Shown here: positions 62,250 through 64,000 of the stretch, piece after piece
Position numbering within the stretch: the first letter of the stretch is position 1
How the letters are laid out: each line of letters opens with the position of its first letter
NCBI GenBank assembly: GCA_944326255.1
Contig: CALVDG010000009.1
Coordinates: 1 to 64,000 of the forward strand
DNA: 64,000 nucleotides
Direction: 5' to 3'
From: an uncultured Bacteroidales bacterium
GTDB lineage: Bacteria > Bacteroidota > Bacteroidia > Bacteroidales > UBA932
Notes under the pieces: model-generated
Told to the model about the DNA's origin: nothing
Databases searched by the model: none
What the model saw: only the letters and a program-made list of their open reading frames with translations
Program-made: the position numbers and the translations under genes

Positions 62250-64000
62250 ATGAGCAGAGAAGACGAAGAAATAGACGACGCAGTGGTGGAAGAGACTGGG
62301 GAAGACTCCTCCGGTTCCGGCAAATTCGACAAGGTCATATCCGACGGTACGAAGAAATACAAGCTCTCGGGCATGTACCGGGAGTGGTTTCTGGACTATG
62401 CCTCCTACGTCATACTGGAGAGAGCCGTTCCGCATATCGAGGACGGTCTGAAACCGGTGCAGAGAAGGATTCTCCACGTAATGAAGGTCATGGACGACGG
62501 CCGCAAGAACAAGGTGGCCAGTCTGGTCGGAGAAGCCATGAAGTACCATCCCCACGGTGATGCCTCCATCAAGGACGCCCTCGTCCAGCTCGGACAGAAA
62601 GACCTGCTCATCGACTGTCAGGGTAACTGGGGCAACATCCTCACCGGAGACCCTGCGGCTGCAGGCAGGTACATCGAGGCCCGCCTGACTCCATTCGCCA
62701 ACGAGGTACTGTTCAATCCCAAGCTCACCGAGTGGGTCAACTCCTACGACGGCCGCAATAAAGAGCCGGTCAACCTGCCGGTCAAGTTCCCGCTGCTGCT
62801 GGCCCAGGGCTCCGAGGGCATCGCTGTCGGTCTGGCCTGCAAGATCCTGCCGCACAACTTCAACGAGCTCATAGACGCGTCCATAGCCGTACTCAAGGGA
62901 GAGGAGTTCAATCTTGAGCCCGACTTCCCCACCGGCGGCTACGCCGACACATCGGCCTACAACCGGGGTCTGCGCGGAGGCCGGGTAAGGGTCCGCGCCA
63001 ATATCCAGAAAGTCAACAAGAATACCCTTGTCATCTCCGAGATTCCCTACGGGACCACCACCGGAGACCTCATTGACTCCATACTGAAGGCCAACGACAA
63101 GGGCAAGATCAAGATACGCAAGATAGATGACAACACGGCCGAGCACGCCGAGATAGTCATCCAGCTCTACAACGACACGTCTCCGGACAAGACCATCGAT
63201 GCCCTCTACGCCTGCACCGACTGCGAGATAAGCCTGTCCCCCAACACCTGTGTAATCAAGGACAAAAAGCCGCAGTTCCTGGGAGTGGACGATATCCTGC
63301 GCGACAATACCGAGCGCACCAAGGAACTGATGCGCAGAGAGCTTACGATACGCCTGGAAGAAGTCGAGACCGAATGGCACTACACCTCGCTTGAGAAAAT
63401 ATTTTTCGAGAACAGGGTCTACAAAGTGCTGGAGAACGATGCCCGCACCTGGGAGAAGCAGCTCGCCGAGGTCAAGACCACCATGCAGGGTTTCCAGCAC
63501 CTGCTGCGGAAGGAGATTACGGACGACGACATCCTGCGCCTGGTGGAGAAGCCCGTCAAGAAGATATCCAAGTTCGACATCAAGGCCGTGACCGACAAGA
63601 TCAAGGCCATAGAGAAGAAAGAGGCCGAGCTCCGCTACAACCTGGAGCATCTGACCGAATACTGCATCAGTTATTTTACCGCCTTAAAGGACAAATACGG
63701 CAGTCTGCACCCCCGCAGGACCAAGATCACATCTTTCGAGAACATCGAGGTCTCCAAGGTGGTGGCCTCCAACGCCAAGCTCTACATCAACCGTTCCGAG
63801 GGCTTCATCGGCACCTCCGCCAAGAAGATAGAGGAGGCGGAGTACGTCTGCGACTGCTCCGACATAGACGAGATCATCGTCTTCCTCAAGGACGGACGGT
63901 ACACCCTCCGCAAGATTACCGACAAGCAGTTCGTGGAGAAGAACATCATCCATGCTGCGGTATTCAAGAGAGGTGACACCAGAACCGTCTACAATGCCAT
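62250..64000 (+). CDS. parC: DNA topoisomerase IV subunit A (partial, runs off the window)
   Basis: The first 583 residues are present and the frame is open at the window end. After an acidic N-terminal tail come the winged-helix region (YASYVILERAVPHIEDGLKPVQRRIL), the quinolone-region motif HPHGDASIKDAL, the catalytic Tyr141 in AAGRYIEARLTPF, and the tower and coiled-coil parts. Bacteroidota ParC proteins read HPHGDAS here, where GyrA of E. coli has HPHGDSAVYD, so alanine stands at the usual resistance serine. I favour ParC over GyrA because of the acidic tail and this motif; parE is not in the window. Confidence 0.85.
   Translation, partial: MSREDEEIDDAVVEETGEDSSGSGKFDKVISDGTKKYKLSGMYREWFLDYASYVILERAVPHIEDGLKPVQRRILHVMKVMDDGRKNKVASLVGEAMKYHPHGDASIKDALVQLGQKDLLIDCQGNWGNILTGDPAAAGRYIEARLTPFANEVLFNPKLTEWVNSYDGRNKEPVNLPVKFPLLLAQGSEGIAVGLACKILPHNFNELIDASIAVLKGEEFNLEPDFPTGGYADTSAYNRGLRGGRVRVRANIQKVNKNTLVISEIPYGTTTGDLIDSILKANDKGKIKIRKIDDNTAEHAEIVIQLYNDTSPDKTIDALYACTDCEISLSPNTCVIKDKKPQFLGVDDILRDNTERTKELMRRELTIRLEEVETEWHYTSLEKIFFENRVYKVLENDARTWEKQLAEVKTTMQGFQHLLRKEITDDDILRLVEKPVKKISKFDIKAVTDKIKAIEKKEAELRYNLEHLTEYCISYFTALKDKYGSLHPRRTKITSFENIEVSKVVASNAKLYINRSEGFIGTSAKKIEEAEYVCDCSDIDEIIVFLKDGRYTLRKITDKQFVEKNIIHAAVFKRGDTRTVYNA

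Noticed and set aside
62217..63650. 477-codon open frame on the minus strand
   Set aside because: It is fully antisense to parC, which has clear catalytic motifs in the plus strand.

Overview
The window comes from a Bacteroidota chromosome, most likely an uncultured, fairly GC-rich member of the order Bacteroidales. The evidence is the promoter element TAnnTTTG seen before most transcription units (with TTTG 19-20 bp upstream in the best cases), the Bat aerotolerance cluster, TonB-dependent outer-membrane proteins, BACON-like lipoproteins with acidic residues after the lipid cysteine, type B L31, a sirtuin without zinc cysteines, and genes that rarely have a Shine-Dalgarno sequence. I cannot name the family or genus from the sequence alone. 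No rRNA, CRISPR array, prophage or insertion sequence is visible. There is one tRNA, Leu(UAG).

Layout. 1-6 kb: a small secreted protein, two tandem-repeat lipoprotein genes (the first interrupted by an in-frame TAG) and the TPR/transmembrane/AraC regulator upstream of them. 6-9.3 kb: the tig-clpP-clpX protein quality-control operon, whose 3' end runs into that regulator. 9.3-14.7 kb: tpiA, prmA, a tricorn-like S41 protease and tRNA-Leu. 14.8-22.7 kb: an SLC13-type transporter, a second TPR/AraC regulator with its own repeat lipoprotein, and a large BACON lipoprotein. 22.8-28.7 kb: an aminotransferase, queD, polA, an ECF sigma factor, rsmG and rpmH. 28.8-37.4 kb: a TonB-dependent receptor divergent from PASTA-rluD, then serS-ruvC and a large outer-membrane barrel gene. 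37.5-39.9 kb: an AT-richer island with two AAA/STAND-like ATPase genes. 39.9-44.4 kb: rplU-rpmA, a degenerate ATPase with a sirtuin, another repeat lipoprotein and rpmE. 44.5-56 kb: one tight minus-strand run, MoxR-DUF58-BatA-BatB/C-BatD-BatE-glmM-NamZ-like-lipoprotein. 56.1-64 kb: truA-exbB-exbD-tonB, a MacB-like permease, rluB-era and the 5' part of parC.

Working together. Most of the window is housekeeping: translation factors, rRNA modification, chaperone and protease, glycolysis, DNA repair and replication. Accessory interest lies in the cell-surface lipoproteins and their membrane-spanning AraC regulators, and in the ATPase genes around rplU-rpmA. The regulator plus repeat-lipoprotein pair occurs twice and is the best candidate for an undescribed envelope-sensing module. 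The ATPase pair appears to have been inserted into a usually contiguous rplU-rpmA-serS neighbourhood. All functional statements are homology judgements made by eye; no database search was run.
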